The position numbers and the translations under genes are program-made. A stretch of 64,000 nucleotides of DNA from Rana temporaria. Taxonomy: Eukaryota > Chordata > Amphibia > Anura > Ranidae. Under the pieces are notes generated by a model. It worked only from the letters and a program-made list of their open reading frames with translations, had not been told where the DNA came from and searched no databases. The stretch's first letter is position 1, and every line of letters starts with the position of its first letter. Shown one piece after another: positions 34,338 through 44,256 of this stretch. The stretch covers positions 152,340,469-152,404,468 of the forward strand of contig NC_053490.1 of assembly GCF_905171775.1 (NCBI RefSeq), written 5' to 3'.

Positions 34338-37300
34338 CTGTTAGGATATAATAAAAAAAAAATTTGGATTTAAAATAACGTTACCAAATAAATAAAAAAA
34401 TTTTTTTGCTTATTAATCAATCATTATCATGTGTATACACTTGTTATGTGTCTAACACATCCCGGGAGTGCAGAATTATTAGGCAAATGAGTATTTGGAC
34501 CACATCATCCTCTTTATGCATGTTGTCTTACTCCAAGTTGTATAGGCTCGAAAGCCTACTACAGATTAGGCATATTAGGTAATGTACAACTCTGTAATGA
34601 GAAGGTGTGTGGTCTAATGACATCAACACTCTATATCAGGTGTGCATAATTATTAGTCAATTTCCTTTTCTTTGTCAAAATGGGCCAAAAGAAGGATTTG
34701 ACAGACTCTGAAAAGTCCAAAATAGAGAGATATCTAGCAGAGGGATGCAGCACTCTTAAAGGGTCACTAAAGGATTTTTTTTTTTTTGCTAAATAGCTTC
34801 CTTTACCTTACTGCAGTCCTGGTTTCATGTCCTCATTGTTCGTTTTTGCTTTCATGTTGCTGTAAATCTCTCTCTGTTCTGGACACTTCCTGGTTGCCTG
34901 TTTCCTGATAACCACAGTACTGGGAGATTTCCCACGGTGGTCACTAATCAAGGAGCTGTGTGTAAAACGAAACTGGATTGGTGCTGAGGAGTTTTAGACA
35001 AAGTATCACTGCTCTCTATTGGCTGACTGCCCTCTAGTGGCTCTCTGTACATCAGAGAACCAGCAAACAACAGCAAAAACGAAACTACACTGCAGGCACA
35101 TTATATGATTGTTTTTTTATCTATTTTTAATCATTTTTAAAAGGAATCAGTTAACTATTATGTCTCTATGTCCTGTAAACAGTCATTTCAGCTAAAAAAA
35201 TGTTTTCCTTTAGTGACCCTTTAAAGTTGCAAAGCTTCTGAAGCCTGATCATCAAACAAAAGAAGCGTGTGGAAAAACAAAGGTGCAAAATAACTGCCCA
35301 TGAACTGAGAAAAGTTAAGCGTGCAGCTGCCAAGATGCCACTTGCCACAAGATTGGCCATATTTCAGAGCTGCAACATCACTGGGGTGCCCAAAAGCACA
35401 AGGTGTGCAATACCCAGAGACATGGCCAAGGTAAGAAAGGCTGAAAGACGATGACCACTGAACAAGACACACAAGCTGCAACGTCAAGACTGTGCCAATA
35501 AATATCTCAAGAAAGATTTTTCTAAGGTTTTATGGACTGCTGAAATGAGAGTGAGTCTTGATGGGCCAGATGGAAGAGCCCGTGGCTGGATTGGTAAAGT
35601 GCAGGGAGCTCCAGTCCGACTCAGACGCCAGCAAGGTGGTGGTGGAGTACTGGTTTGGGCTGGTATCATCAAAGATGAGCTTGTGGGGCCTTTTCGGATT
35701 GAGGATGGAGTCAAGCTCAACTCCCAGTCCTACTGCCAGATTATGGAAGAGACCTTCTTCAAGCAGTGGTACAGGAAAAAGTCACCATCCTTCAAGAAAA
35801 ACATGATTTTCATGCAGGACAATGCTCCATCACACGTGTCAAAGTACTCCACAGCGTGGCTGGCAAGAAAGGGTATTAAATAAAAAAAAGTAATGACATG
35901 GCCTCCTTGTTCACCTGATCTGAACCCCATTGAGAACCTGTGGTCCATCATCAAATGTGGGATTTACAAGGAGGGAAAACAGTACACCTCTCTGAACAGT
36001 GTCTGGGAGGCTGTGGTTGCTGCTGCACGCAATGTTGATGGTGAACAGATCAAAACACTGACAGAATCCATGGATGTCAGGCTTTCGAGTGTCCTTGCAA
36101 AGAAAGGTGGCTATATTGGTCACTGATTTGTTTTTGTTTTGTTTTTAAATGTCAGAAATGTGTATTTGTGAATGTTGCGATGTTATATTGGTTTCACTTT
36201 TAAAAATAAATCATTGAAATGGGTATATATTTATTTTTTGGTTAAGTTGCCTAAAAATTCTGCACAGTAATAGTAGTCACCTGCACACACAGATATCCCC
36301 CGAAAATAACTAACACTAAAAACAAACTAAAAAATACTTCCAAAAAAATTCAGCTTTGATATTAATGAGTTTTTGGGGTTCATTGAGAACATGGTTGTTG
36401 TTCAATAATAAAATGAATCCTCAAAAATACAACTTGCCTAATAATTATGCACTACCTGTATACTTCTAGCATCAATACCATATTATGGTTCTACAATCTG
36501 ACAGGTGCGCTTTATATGTTGTCCATTTTTATATCTACATTTTATTGTTGAAATGTTATTAATCATTGTGCACATATTTACCTTCCTGAACGAGGCTCAC
36601 AGGACCGCTCTCTTCCTCCTGCTCTTCTGCTTGAGAAGTTGGGGTGGTGGGGGGGGGGAAGCTCCTCAGCTTGCTCCTCAGCAGGAGCTGGGGTTGGGGA
36701 GTGGGAGGGCCCTGGCTGCTCCTCTTCATCCATCTCCTCCTCTGCCGCATCCTCCTCTGCCGCATCCTCCTCCTCCTCCTCATCGGCCTGGCGCCTTCTG
36801 CGCTTGGCGCGGATAACTGGCATTGGAGCTCCTATAATAACACAATGTTCATATATTATAAAAATGTTTTCTAATGACGTATGCAAATTCTGTGTACTCT
36901 GCTGTATTGTATATGAATACAAATTGATTTATATAGACAGTTAACCAATGGGACAATGTTATATTAAAGGGTCTTGTGGGCACTACAGGGGACTGAGCGT
37001 GAGCTGGGATGCAACCATGTTAAAATGAGCTGTTTTTGTCTCCTTTGTTTTGTTCAGACCATCTCATGTTAAAAAAAGGGCCTGATGGAGCACACGGGAT
37101 TACTATAACAACCCCACTCCTAACACAGGAATTTAGTGGTAATCTATATATATAAAACTCAACGTGTGTGTGTGCATAAATGTATGTATGTATGTATGTA
37201 TGTATGTATGTTCCAGCATCACGTACAAACGGCTAAAGATATTTATATGAAACTTGGCACACAGGTTACTTATATGTCAGCCACAAACATAGGATAGGTG

Positions 37301-40159
37301 GTTTAAACCTTACCCACCCCCACTTGCCATGGTCGGGGTTTTTCTTTAAAGTCCCATGCAAAGCAATGGGAAAATTATGTTCCCACATAACTTCTGTGTT
37401 CCTGTCTGCTGTCCCATGTCTTTTTTCAACAGTACTATGAATACCTTGGCTGGTGGTGATATATGTTAGCACAACATGGCATCTTGGTTAACAACATCTG
37501 ACCTTACATGAATTACATATGACCTTACATAACTGTCACCAAAGGAGCTGCGGTGGCTCCACACGATTGCCACTGCACTGACAAGTGATTCACCTCTGCA
37601 GCTAGGGGTTCGGATCCCGCTCTCGGCTACCTGTGAATTGAGTTTGGTGGTCTCAGCCCCGCCCCTGGTGGGTGTGCTATGCGAGGTTGGGTTGGGAGGA
37701 CCCCCTCACACCCGCCATTGCCAACCGGGGCATGGAGAAAGGTGGCAGATTGCCTCTGGGGGAGGCCTCCCAACTCCTGCAGGCCGGCTCCTCTCTCTTT
37801 CGAGTTCACGCACAAAATACACTTTTTAAAAAAAAAACATAACTGTCAACAATAACTTACCTGGATGATATTTAGCCCGAAGACGTCTGACCTGATCCAT
37901 TTGGCGCCTCTTCAGGTCAGACCACTTCTTAACAATTGCATTGTGGTCGTGTTGGCCGCCAAAGTCAGCGATTAGGGCGCTGACCACAGCCCTTTTCTCT
38001 GGCTGCCTCCGCAGCTTATCGTATCCTGTTTCCAGGAACTTCTGCAAGATGAAGAACAAAGTATATTGTACTTCTGTTGACAGCCTTATGGATATATGAC
38101 GTAAATGTATGCTATTCAACAATTGGAAGCATTCTCGCCTTATTAATCAATGACAGGGGTAACATGAAAGATTTTATATCCTGCCATTTCGGTCGCCACC
38201 TTTTTTGCATAAATATAGCAGCCATTATCATTTGCATAATTATGAATATATTATTAACAACACAGGATACACGTATAGGGGAGATATGCGTTGCTAACTC
38301 TTTTCCCTGTCAGGAGCCTAACGCCCCGGGGGGTCAGAGACGGGACCTTTTTCGGAGGACCACTGACGTATGTACCCGTCGCAGTTTTTTGTGATGTCAC
38401 TCTTTAGGTGTGTGCACATTTTTCACTGCATCCGGGTGGAGTTTTTGGGTTGTGTTTTGCACGCCACAGGCTTTTCAACAGGAAAAAAACAGCTGGAGGC
38501 AGAATGGTTGCAAAACACTACGGGTTTGTTACCTAACTCTGGGTTTCAAGACAAGTCCACTTCCAGCTGTTGCAAAACTACTACTCCCATCAGCCACGGT
38601 CTGTCAGTGCATGCTAAGAATTTTACTTTTGCTGCATCTAGGGTGCCACAGTTTAGAGACCCGTGCATAAAGGCCTGAAAAATGGGGGCCTGCAGAACTT
38701 ACAATACTAGAAGTGCCAGCATTCCCAGGCATGCTGGAAGTTGTAGTTCTGCAACATCTAAAGGGCAATATGTATTCGAACGTCCTTGGGCCTTGAGGAC
38801 ACTGAAGTCAGGACGTTCGCATACGTCCTATGTCCAAAATTTTTTTAAATTCATTATGCTAAATAACAAGGAAAAGTGCCTAAATACACATTTGCCAACC
38901 AGGGTGTCTGCAGCTGTCCAGGCATGCTGGGACTTGTAGTTTTGTAAAAGCAGGAGACACATTTTTTGTGAAATACTAATATATGATCATATATACTAAC
39001 TTTTAAACTAGACTAAAATGCTGGGCTGGGCTGGGACTTGTAGTTTTGTAAAAGCAGGAGACACATTTTTGGTTAAATACTAATATCTGATCATATATAC
39101 TAACTTTTAAACTAGACTAAAATGCAGTTGAAGATGATGAAATAACAGTGGTCAAAATACTTACACAAATCAGCAACTTTTCCTCAGACTTAGTGAAATT
39201 GCTTCCAACCATGTTGCTGTGTGATTGCGCTGCGATCATAAGTTGGAAACTGGCAAGGCTCCAGGAAATGGTCGCGTGTTGTTCGCGTGTTGATTGCGCT
39301 GCTTGGACCGAGATGGGTCCATATGGCTTCGGCTGTATGGACCACAGTAACTCTTTTCCCTGTCAGGAGCCTAACGCCCCGGGGGGTCAGAGACGGGACC
39401 TTTTCGGAGGACCACTGACGTATGCAACCGTCGCAGTTTTTTGTGATGTCACTCTTTAGGTGTGTGCAAATTTTTCCTTGCACCGGGTGGAGTTTTTGGG
39501 TTGTGTTTTGCACGCCACAGGCTTTTCAACAGAAAATAACCAGCTGGAGGCAGAATGGTTGCAAAACACTACGGGTTTGTTACCTAACTCTGGGTTTCAA
39601 GACCAGTCCAACTCCAGCTGTTGCAAAACTACTACTCCCATCAGCCACGGTCTGTCAGTGCATGCTAAGAATTTTACTTTTGCTGCATCTAGGGTGCCAC
39701 AGTTTAGAGACCCGTGCATAAAGGCCTGAAAAATGGGGGCCTGCAGAACTTACAATACTAGAAGTGCCAGCATTCCCAGGCATGCTGGAAGTTGTAGTTC
39801 TGCAACATCTAAAGGGCAATATGTATTCGAACGTCCTTGGGCCTTGAGGACACTGAAGTCAGGACGTTCGCATACGTCCTATGTCCAATAAAATGTTAAA
39901 TTCATTATGCTAAATAACAAGGAAAAGTGCCTAAATACACATTTGCCAACCAGGGTGTCTGCAGCTGTCCAGGCATGCTGGGACTTGTAGTTTTGTAAAA
40001 GCAGGAGACACATTTTTTGTGAAATACTAATATCTGATCATATATACTAACTTTTAAACTAGACTTAAATGCAGTTGAAGATGATGAAATAACAGTGGTC
40101 AAAATACTTACACAAATCAGCAACTTTTCCTCAGACTTAGTGAAATTGCTTCCAACCAT
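34162..40159 (-). CDS. Myb/SANT-like DNA-binding protein, four-exon gene inside the hAT
   Basis: Four minus-strand exons with consensus splice sites join to about 217 residues. Exon 1 (40159-40112, or its duplicate 39212-39165) encodes MVGSNFTKSEEKLLIC. Exon 2 (38041-37861) completes a trihelix/Myb-like domain ending VKKWSDLKRRQMDQVRRLRA. Exon 3 (36831-36582) is a basic RAKRRRRQ stretch, then an acidic low-complexity linker. Exon 4 (34337-34162) is a Gln/Leu-rich helix (TALIKTTHQRIQANQ…LERLQKL) likely to form a coiled coil. The domain resembles the Myb-like partner proteins of Harbinger elements and NAIF1/MSANTD-type proteins, which bind DNA and import or recruit transposase. A one-base excess in the 10-G run at 36649-36658 breaks the frame between the acidic linker and exon 4, so this copy is probably defective unless that is an assembly error. 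AATAAA words lie just past the stop. Confidence 0.75.
34680..36126 (+). pseudogene. Tc1-type transposase, disrupted
   Basis: It starts MGQKKDLTDSEKSKIERYLA, is split by the TTAA element, then continues through the helix-turn-helix region and DDE core to AKKGGYIGH at the stop. There are stops at 35452-35454 and 35881-35883. The first catalytic acid is lost: the LWTDE motif reads LWTAE (GCT at 35539-35541). MQDNAPSH and SPDLNPIENLW keep the other two. It is dead. Confidence 0.88.
34760..35220. mobile_element. TTAA-flanked MITE, 461 bp
   Basis: TTAA at 34756-34759 and 35221-35224, ends AGGGTCACTAAAGGA and TCCTTTAGTGACCCT (perfect inverted repeats). It is inserted in the Tc1 transposase frame and is piggyBac-type by its target. 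Confidence 0.92.
36582..36831 (-). CDS. Myb gene exon 3 (basic then acidic linker), frameshifted
   Basis: The acceptor TTATTATAG precedes GAGCTCCAATG and joins exon 2 in frame. The start encodes APMPVIRAKRRRRQAD, then Glu/Asp/Ala runs and PGPSHSPTPAPAEEQAEEL. After the homopolymer at 36649-36658, the sensible frame is one base shifted (TSQAEEQEEESGPVSLVQE). That shifted frame, not the unshifted one, joins in phase to exon 4 across the donor GGAAG|GTAAAT. Confidence 0.7.
37143..37540 (+). repeat. TATG-rich dispersed repeat, possibly a Helitron 5' end
   Basis: It starts TCTATATATATAAAACTCAA between A and T, then (GTAT)n and CCAGCATCACGTACAAACGG…GAAACTTGGCACACAGGTTAC. The TC start and AT target fit Helitron 5' ends I recall from fish and frogs. 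No 3' CTRR hairpin was located. Confidence 0.4.
37539..37836 (+). mobile_element. tRNA-derived SINE with 12-bp target duplication
   Basis: A pol-III B box GGTTCGGATCC at 37607-37617 and an A-box-like TGGCTCCACACG at 37554-37565 head the element. A poly(A) tail ends it at 37827-37837. ACATAACTGTCA at 37527-37538 and 37837-37848 is the target duplication. It lies in intron 2 of the Myb gene, on the opposite strand to that gene. Confidence 0.85.
37861..38041 (-). CDS. Myb gene exon 2 (SANT/trihelix core)
   Basis: The acceptor TTCATCTTGCAG precedes AAGTTCCTGG, and the donor CCAG|GTAAGT follows. It has 60 codons plus one base (phase 1). FLETGYDKLRR, VVSALIADFGG and NAIVKKWSDLKRR place the helices. 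The invariant KKW and LKRR of the family are present. Confidence 0.8.
38295..39287 (-). repeat. Tandem duplication unit 1 (with proximal exon 1)
   Basis: It matches 39348-40234 nearly base for base, offset 1,053 bp, starting at TAACTCTTTTCCCTGTCAGG. Unit 1 has an extra internal repeat of about 105 bp (38955-39125). It contains ZNF143/THAP11-like words GCATGCTGG(A/G)A(G/C)TTGTAGT at 38729-38747 and 38922-38940. Confidence 0.93.
39165..39212 (-). CDS. Myb gene exon 1, proximal duplicate
   Basis: It has the same 16 codons and the same GTAAGT donor as the distal copy, produced by the 1-kb tandem duplication. Either copy can splice in phase 0 to exon 2. Confidence 0.7.
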
Positions 40160-40234
40160 GTTGCTGTGTGATTGCGCTGCGATCATAAGTTGGAAACTGG
40201 CAAGGCTCCAGGAAATGGTCGCGTGTTGTTCGCG
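39348..40234 (-). repeat. Tandem duplication unit 2 (with distal exon 1)
   Basis: The second copy of the duplicated block. It ends at TTGTTCGCG next to the terminal region. ZNF143/THAP11-like words lie at 39780-39798 and 39973-39991, and a reverse-type ACTACTACTCCCATCAGCC at 39623-39641. Confidence 0.93.
40112..40159 (-). CDS. Myb gene exon 1, distal copy
   Basis: ATG at 40159-40157, sixteen codons, then GTAAGT at the donor. It is the copy nearer the terminal CCAAT array and NRF1-like site, so it is probably the original first exon. It is identical in protein to the proximal copy. Confidence 0.7.
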
Positions 40235-40238
40235 CAAT

Positions 40239-40250
40239 TGCGCATGCGCG
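40239..40250. promoter_or_regulatory. NRF1-like palindromic site upstream of the Myb gene
   Basis: TGCGCATGCGCG matches the NRF1 consensus and lies 80 bp upstream of the distal exon-1 ATG (minus strand). No TATA box was seen, as expected for such a promoter (inference). Confidence 0.55.
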
Positions 40251-40379
40251 ATCGAAAAATCGCAATCGCAATATGTATTTTGGTTAAAATATCATACATA
40301 TTCGATTTCAGAGTGCTGCTACAGCAGTTTTCGAAATATCTGCAATCAATTTCGCATTCGCATGTTGCGATATTTCGAT

Positions 40380-40720
40380 AAAATATCAGGAATATTCTGA
40401 GCCAATCAGAGCGCTCCTCCAGCATATCTCGAAATTGCGCAATAAATATCGCATTCGCATGTTGCGATATTTCGATAAAATATCACGAATATTCTGAGCC
40501 AATCAGAGCGCTCCTCCAGCATATCTCGAAATTCCGCAATTAATATCGCATTCGCATGTTGCGATATTTCGATAAAATATCACGAATATTCTGAGCCAAT
40601 CAGAGCGCTCCTCCAGCATATCTCGAAATTCCGCAATTAATATCGCATTCGCATGTTGCGATATTTCGATAAAATATCACGAATATTCTAAGCCAATCAG
40701 AGCGCTCCTACCGCAGTTAT
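40380..40720. repeat. 97-bp tandem array with CCAAT boxes in the hAT right end
   Basis: AGCCAATCAGAGCGCTCCT recurs at 40400, 40497, 40594 and 40691 (exact 97-bp spacing), with GCGCAATAAATATCGCATTC and TGTTGCGATATTTCGATAAA between. The array lies 240-535 bp upstream of the distal Myb exon-1 ATG, so it may double as its promoter/enhancer. Confidence 0.88.
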
Positions 40721-40887
40721 TAAAAAAAAACGCAATTATTTTCGCATTCGCAATAGCGAAAAATCGCAATCAATTATTTTCGATAAAATATCACGAATAT
40801 TCGAATTTAGCGAATATATCTCGAATATTCGAATATATATTCGAGATATATCGCGAAATCGAATATGGCATATTCTGCTCAACACTA

Positions 40888-40895
40888 GTCAGGAC
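40888..40895. repeat. 8-bp target duplication, right (GTCAGGAC)
   Basis: Identical to 22243-22250. Confidence 0.93.
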
Positions 40896-43762
40896 TAGGG
40901 ATGAGCCGAACACCCCCCTGTTCGGTTCGCACCAGAACCTGCGAACACACCAAATGTTTGTGTGAACTTTAGAACCCAGTTAAAGTCTATGGGACTCGAA
41001 CATTTGAAATCTAAAGTGATCATTTTAAAGGCTAATATGCAAGTTATTGTTAAATTAAAATTATTATTATTAAAAAGTGTTTGGGGACCTGAGTCCTGCC
41101 CTAGGGGACATGTATCAATGCAAAAAAAAGTTTTAAAAATTGTCATTTTTTCGGGAGCAGTGAACTTAATAATGCTTAGAGTGAAAAAATAAAAGTGAAA
41201 TATTCCTTTAAATTTCGTACCTTGGGGGGGGGTGTAAAGTAAGCATGTGAAAAAGCGCATGTTTCCCTTACTTAGAACTGTCCCTGCACAAAGTGTCATT
41301 TCTGAAAGAAAAAAAGTAATTTAACCACTTCCGGACCGCCGCAAGTACATATACGTCGGCAGAATGGCACGTACAGGCACATTGGCGTACCTGTATGTCC
41401 CTGCCTAGACGTGGGTCGGGGGTCCGATCGGGACCCCCCCGGTACCTGCGGCGGTCCCCGTGGCTGTCCGAGCGATCCGGGATGAGGGGGCGGCTGTTTG
41501 TTTTTGTCCGCCCCCTCCGGATCGCTCTCAGCCAATCCGCGCGCTCCCCCTGTGTATCACTTCCTCCTCCTGTGTAAACACAGGAGGAGGAAGTGATGTG
41601 ATCTCTCCTCTCGGTGGTATTTTCAACCGCCGCTGAGGAGAGATCACATCACACAGTGAGTCGCACCAACACTACACTGACACACACTACACATAGGCAC
41701 ATTAACCCCCCCGATCACCCCCCCCACCCCCCTGTCACAGTGTCACTGAATGCAGTGATCATATATGTACTGATCACTGCATTTAGTGTCAGTGTGACAG
41801 GCAGTGTGACAGGCAGTTAGTGTTAGGTCAGGGTAGCTCCCGTACCCCCCCTAATAAAGTTTTAACCCCTTGATCACCGCCCTAGTTAACCCTTTCACTC
41901 CCTATTGCCAGTGTCACTAAGCGATCATTTTTCTGATCGCTGTATTAGTGTCGCTGTTCCCGCTAGGTAGCTATTTTTTTTCTATTGCGATTTTTTTTTA
42001 CTAAAGACATGTGGCTGAATAAATTTTGGCCTAAATGTTTCACTAAAATTTTGTTTATTTATTTTTCTTATAACAAAAAGTAAAAAATATTGATTTTTTT
42101 TCAAAAATTTCTCTCTATTTTTGTATATAGCGCAACAAATAAAAATCGCAGAGGCGATCAAATACCACCAAAAGAAAGCTCTGTGGAAAAAAAAGGATGC
42201 AAACTTTGTTTGGGAGCCACGTCGCATGACCGCGCAATTGTCTGTTAAAGCAATGCAGTGCCGAATTGTAAAAACCCCTTGGGTCATTTAGCAGCATATT
42301 GGTCCGGTCCTTAAGTGGTTAAAACCGGACTCACAGCTATAATGAATTGTCGGCTCCCAGAAATTCAGAGAGAATTCATTCATAAAAAAAAAAGCGTGGG
42401 GGTCCCCCCAAATTTAATTACCAGGTCCTTCAGGTCTGGTATGGATATTAAGGGGAACCCTGCTGTCAATTTAAAAAAAATTACGTTGGGTTCCCCCAAA
42501 TATCCATTCCTGACCCTTCAGGTCTGGTGTGTATTTTAAGGGGAACTCCACCCCATTTTTTTTTAAATGCTGTGGAGTTCCCCCAAAAATCCACACCAGA
42601 CCCCTCATCCGAGCACATTAACCTGGCCGGCCGCAGAAAAGAGGGGGGACAGAGTGTGCCCCCCTCTCCTCAACCGCACTAGGCCACATGCCCTCAACAT
42701 GGGGCCTCATCCCCACAACCCTGGCTGGTGGTTGTGGGGGTCTGCAGGCGGGGGGCTCATCAGAATCTGGAAGACCCCTTTAACAAACGGGGCCCCCAGA
42801 TCCTGGCCCCCCCCTATGTGAATTGGCAATGGGGTACATTGTACCCCTACCATTTCACGAAGGAAGTGTAAATAGTTGTAAAAAAACACACACACACACA
42901 CACCGTAAAAAAAAGTCCTTTATTAATAAAAAATAAATCCAGCGGTGGTAATCCATTCGGTCCCGGCTTCCTGCTCCAACTTTGTCGGTATCCAGTGATG
43001 GGTGATCTCCTCGCCGGTCCAGCGATGAGAAGATCATCCGGGATCCAGAGCGCAGCATCGCCCGCCTCCTCTCTCCGCCGGACACAGCCCAGCGAATGAC
43101 GCGGCTGAAGCTGTGACATTTCTTTTATTGGTGAGATGGGCCACCCGTCACGTGACCTTGCCCCCTCTGACGCAAGGGGGAAGCCAGGCTTCCCCAGTGA
43201 CGTAGCAGTGGGTGCGTCAGTAGTGTGTTTTTTTAACTTAACATTCTTCCCCCAGGTGAATGGGTAGGGGTACAATGTACCCCATACTCATTCACATAGG
43301 GTGGGGGCTGGCATCTGGGGGCCACCTTATTAAAGGGGGCTCCCAGATTCCGATAAGCCCCCGCCCGCAGCCTGACAACCAATGGCCAGGGTTATCGGGA
43401 AGAGGCCCTTGTCCCCATCGATATGGGGACAAGAGTGCTTTGGGGTGGGGGCGCAATTCCCCCCCTGCCCCAAAGCACACACTCCCCCATGTTAAGGGCA
43501 TGCGGCCTGGTACGGCTGAGGAGGGGGGGCGCTCGCTCGTCCCCACCCCCATTCCTGTTGGGCAGGCACATGCTCGGATAAGGGTTTGGTATGGATCTTG
43601 GGGGAACCCCCACGCTGTTTTTTCGGTGTAGGCTTTCCCCCTTACGATCCAGACCAAACCTAAGGGCCTGATGTGCTCCTGGAGGGGAACCCACCCCATT
43701 TTTTTTTTTATTTGGCACGGAGTTCCCCTTCATGGTCAGCGTAAGCTGAAAACCATGCGGAC
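40896..43762 (+). repeat. GC-rich composite dispersed repeat, copy 3 (longest)
   Basis: It starts TAGGGATGAGCCGAACACCC directly after the hAT duplication. It continues through CACAAAGTGTCATTTCTGAA, is interrupted by a TTAA element (41325-42318), and resumes with ATAATGAATTGTCGGCTCC. Two arms of the GC-rich palindromic module follow (42400-42840 and 43260-43760), in opposite order. The arms flank a middle part (42840-43250) with CA repeats. There is no coding frame of known type. Confidence 0.7.
41325..42318. mobile_element. TTAA-flanked non-autonomous element, 994 bp
   Basis: TTAA at 41321-41324 and 42319-42322, ends CCACTTCCGGACCG and CGGTCCTTAAGTGG. It contains a central hairpin (TTCCTCCTCCTGTG/CACAGGAGGAGGAA at 41560-41596, AGAGATCACATCAC) and no transposase. 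The flank rejoins to match the uninterrupted copy at 51990-52030. Confidence 0.9.
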
Positions 43763-44256
43763 ATTCACGTTGCGCCGCTTCAAGTCACGCAAAGGCAGCT
43801 ACGCCACTTGGTATTTACCAATATTTTTCCGGCGTAGTGGTGCGGCGCGCATAAGTGCCCCGAATTTGCCGCTCGCGCATGCGCAGTACACAAATAAACC
43901 TCCCGGAGGTTTAAACGTACTTGCTGGCGTAGCCGCTCGTTTTAAAAAAAAATCACTTTCACTTTCATTTCGGACCGTAAAACTTAAACAAACACATGTC
44001 ACTACACTTCCCCACATCACCCCACATCCCCCCCTAATATACTCTCTCACAAACACCTTCATTTTACATTTCTAAATCCTGTGCACCAGGTCCATAGAGG
44101 CACACCATGCGCCCCCTCCTGGGCGCACTAGGCATTATAGTAAATAAGGAAATGCACTGCTAGAGCAGCACATTCCTTTAGTAAATCTCAAAACGGCTGT
44201 TGCTCCAGCCTTTGCTCCATTAAACATGGAGCAAAGGCTTGGTAAATCAGCCCCAT
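43763..44256. repeat. Unassigned plus MITE remnant ending GGTAAATCAGCCCC
   Basis: 44150-44256 has AGTAAATCTCAAAACGGC and CTTTGCTCCATTAAACATGGAGCAAAG hairpin words related to the 3325 MITE type. The left part is unassigned, with short poly-A and CACATC-rich stretches. Confidence 0.45.

Larger units (their letters stand above)
34461..36462 (+). mobile_element. Tc1/mariner element in intron 3 of the Myb gene
   Basis: The inverted ends GTGCAGAATTATTAGGCAA and TTGCCTAATAATTATGCAC enclose a transposase on the plus strand, opposite to the Myb gene. It carries a further TTAA insertion at 34760-35220. Confidence 0.88.
22251..40887. mobile_element. Giant composite hAT transposon, 18.6 kb, with two convergent genes
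   Basis: It is bounded by TAGTGTTGCTCACGAATATT and its imperfect complement (…ATGGCATATTCTGCTCAACACTA), with the perfect 8-bp duplication GTCAGGAC on both sides inside a Tc1 sequence. From left to right it holds a terminal region with duplicated subterminal modules, a CCAAT/TATA promoter, a hAT transposase, a Tc1 fragment, a 152/143-bp satellite, unassigned DNA, and a nested 1.75-kb hAT derivative. Then come a minus-strand Myb/SANT gene with intronic Tc1 and SINE insertions, a 1-kb tandem duplication, and a right terminal CCAAT array. The single duplication pair implies that one transposition event delivered the ends together. Nested elements came before or after it. Confidence 0.88.
40235..40887. 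repeat. hAT right terminal and subterminal region
   Basis: It ends in CGAATATTCGAATATATATT palindromes and TTCTGCTCAACACTA. It matches the right end of the nested element at 33660-34031 closely. Confidence 0.88.

Noticed and set aside
36505..36944. Plus-strand serine/leucine-rich frames opposite the Myb exon 3
   Set aside because: They are complements of the acidic low-complexity exon. Splice sites and phase support the minus strand.
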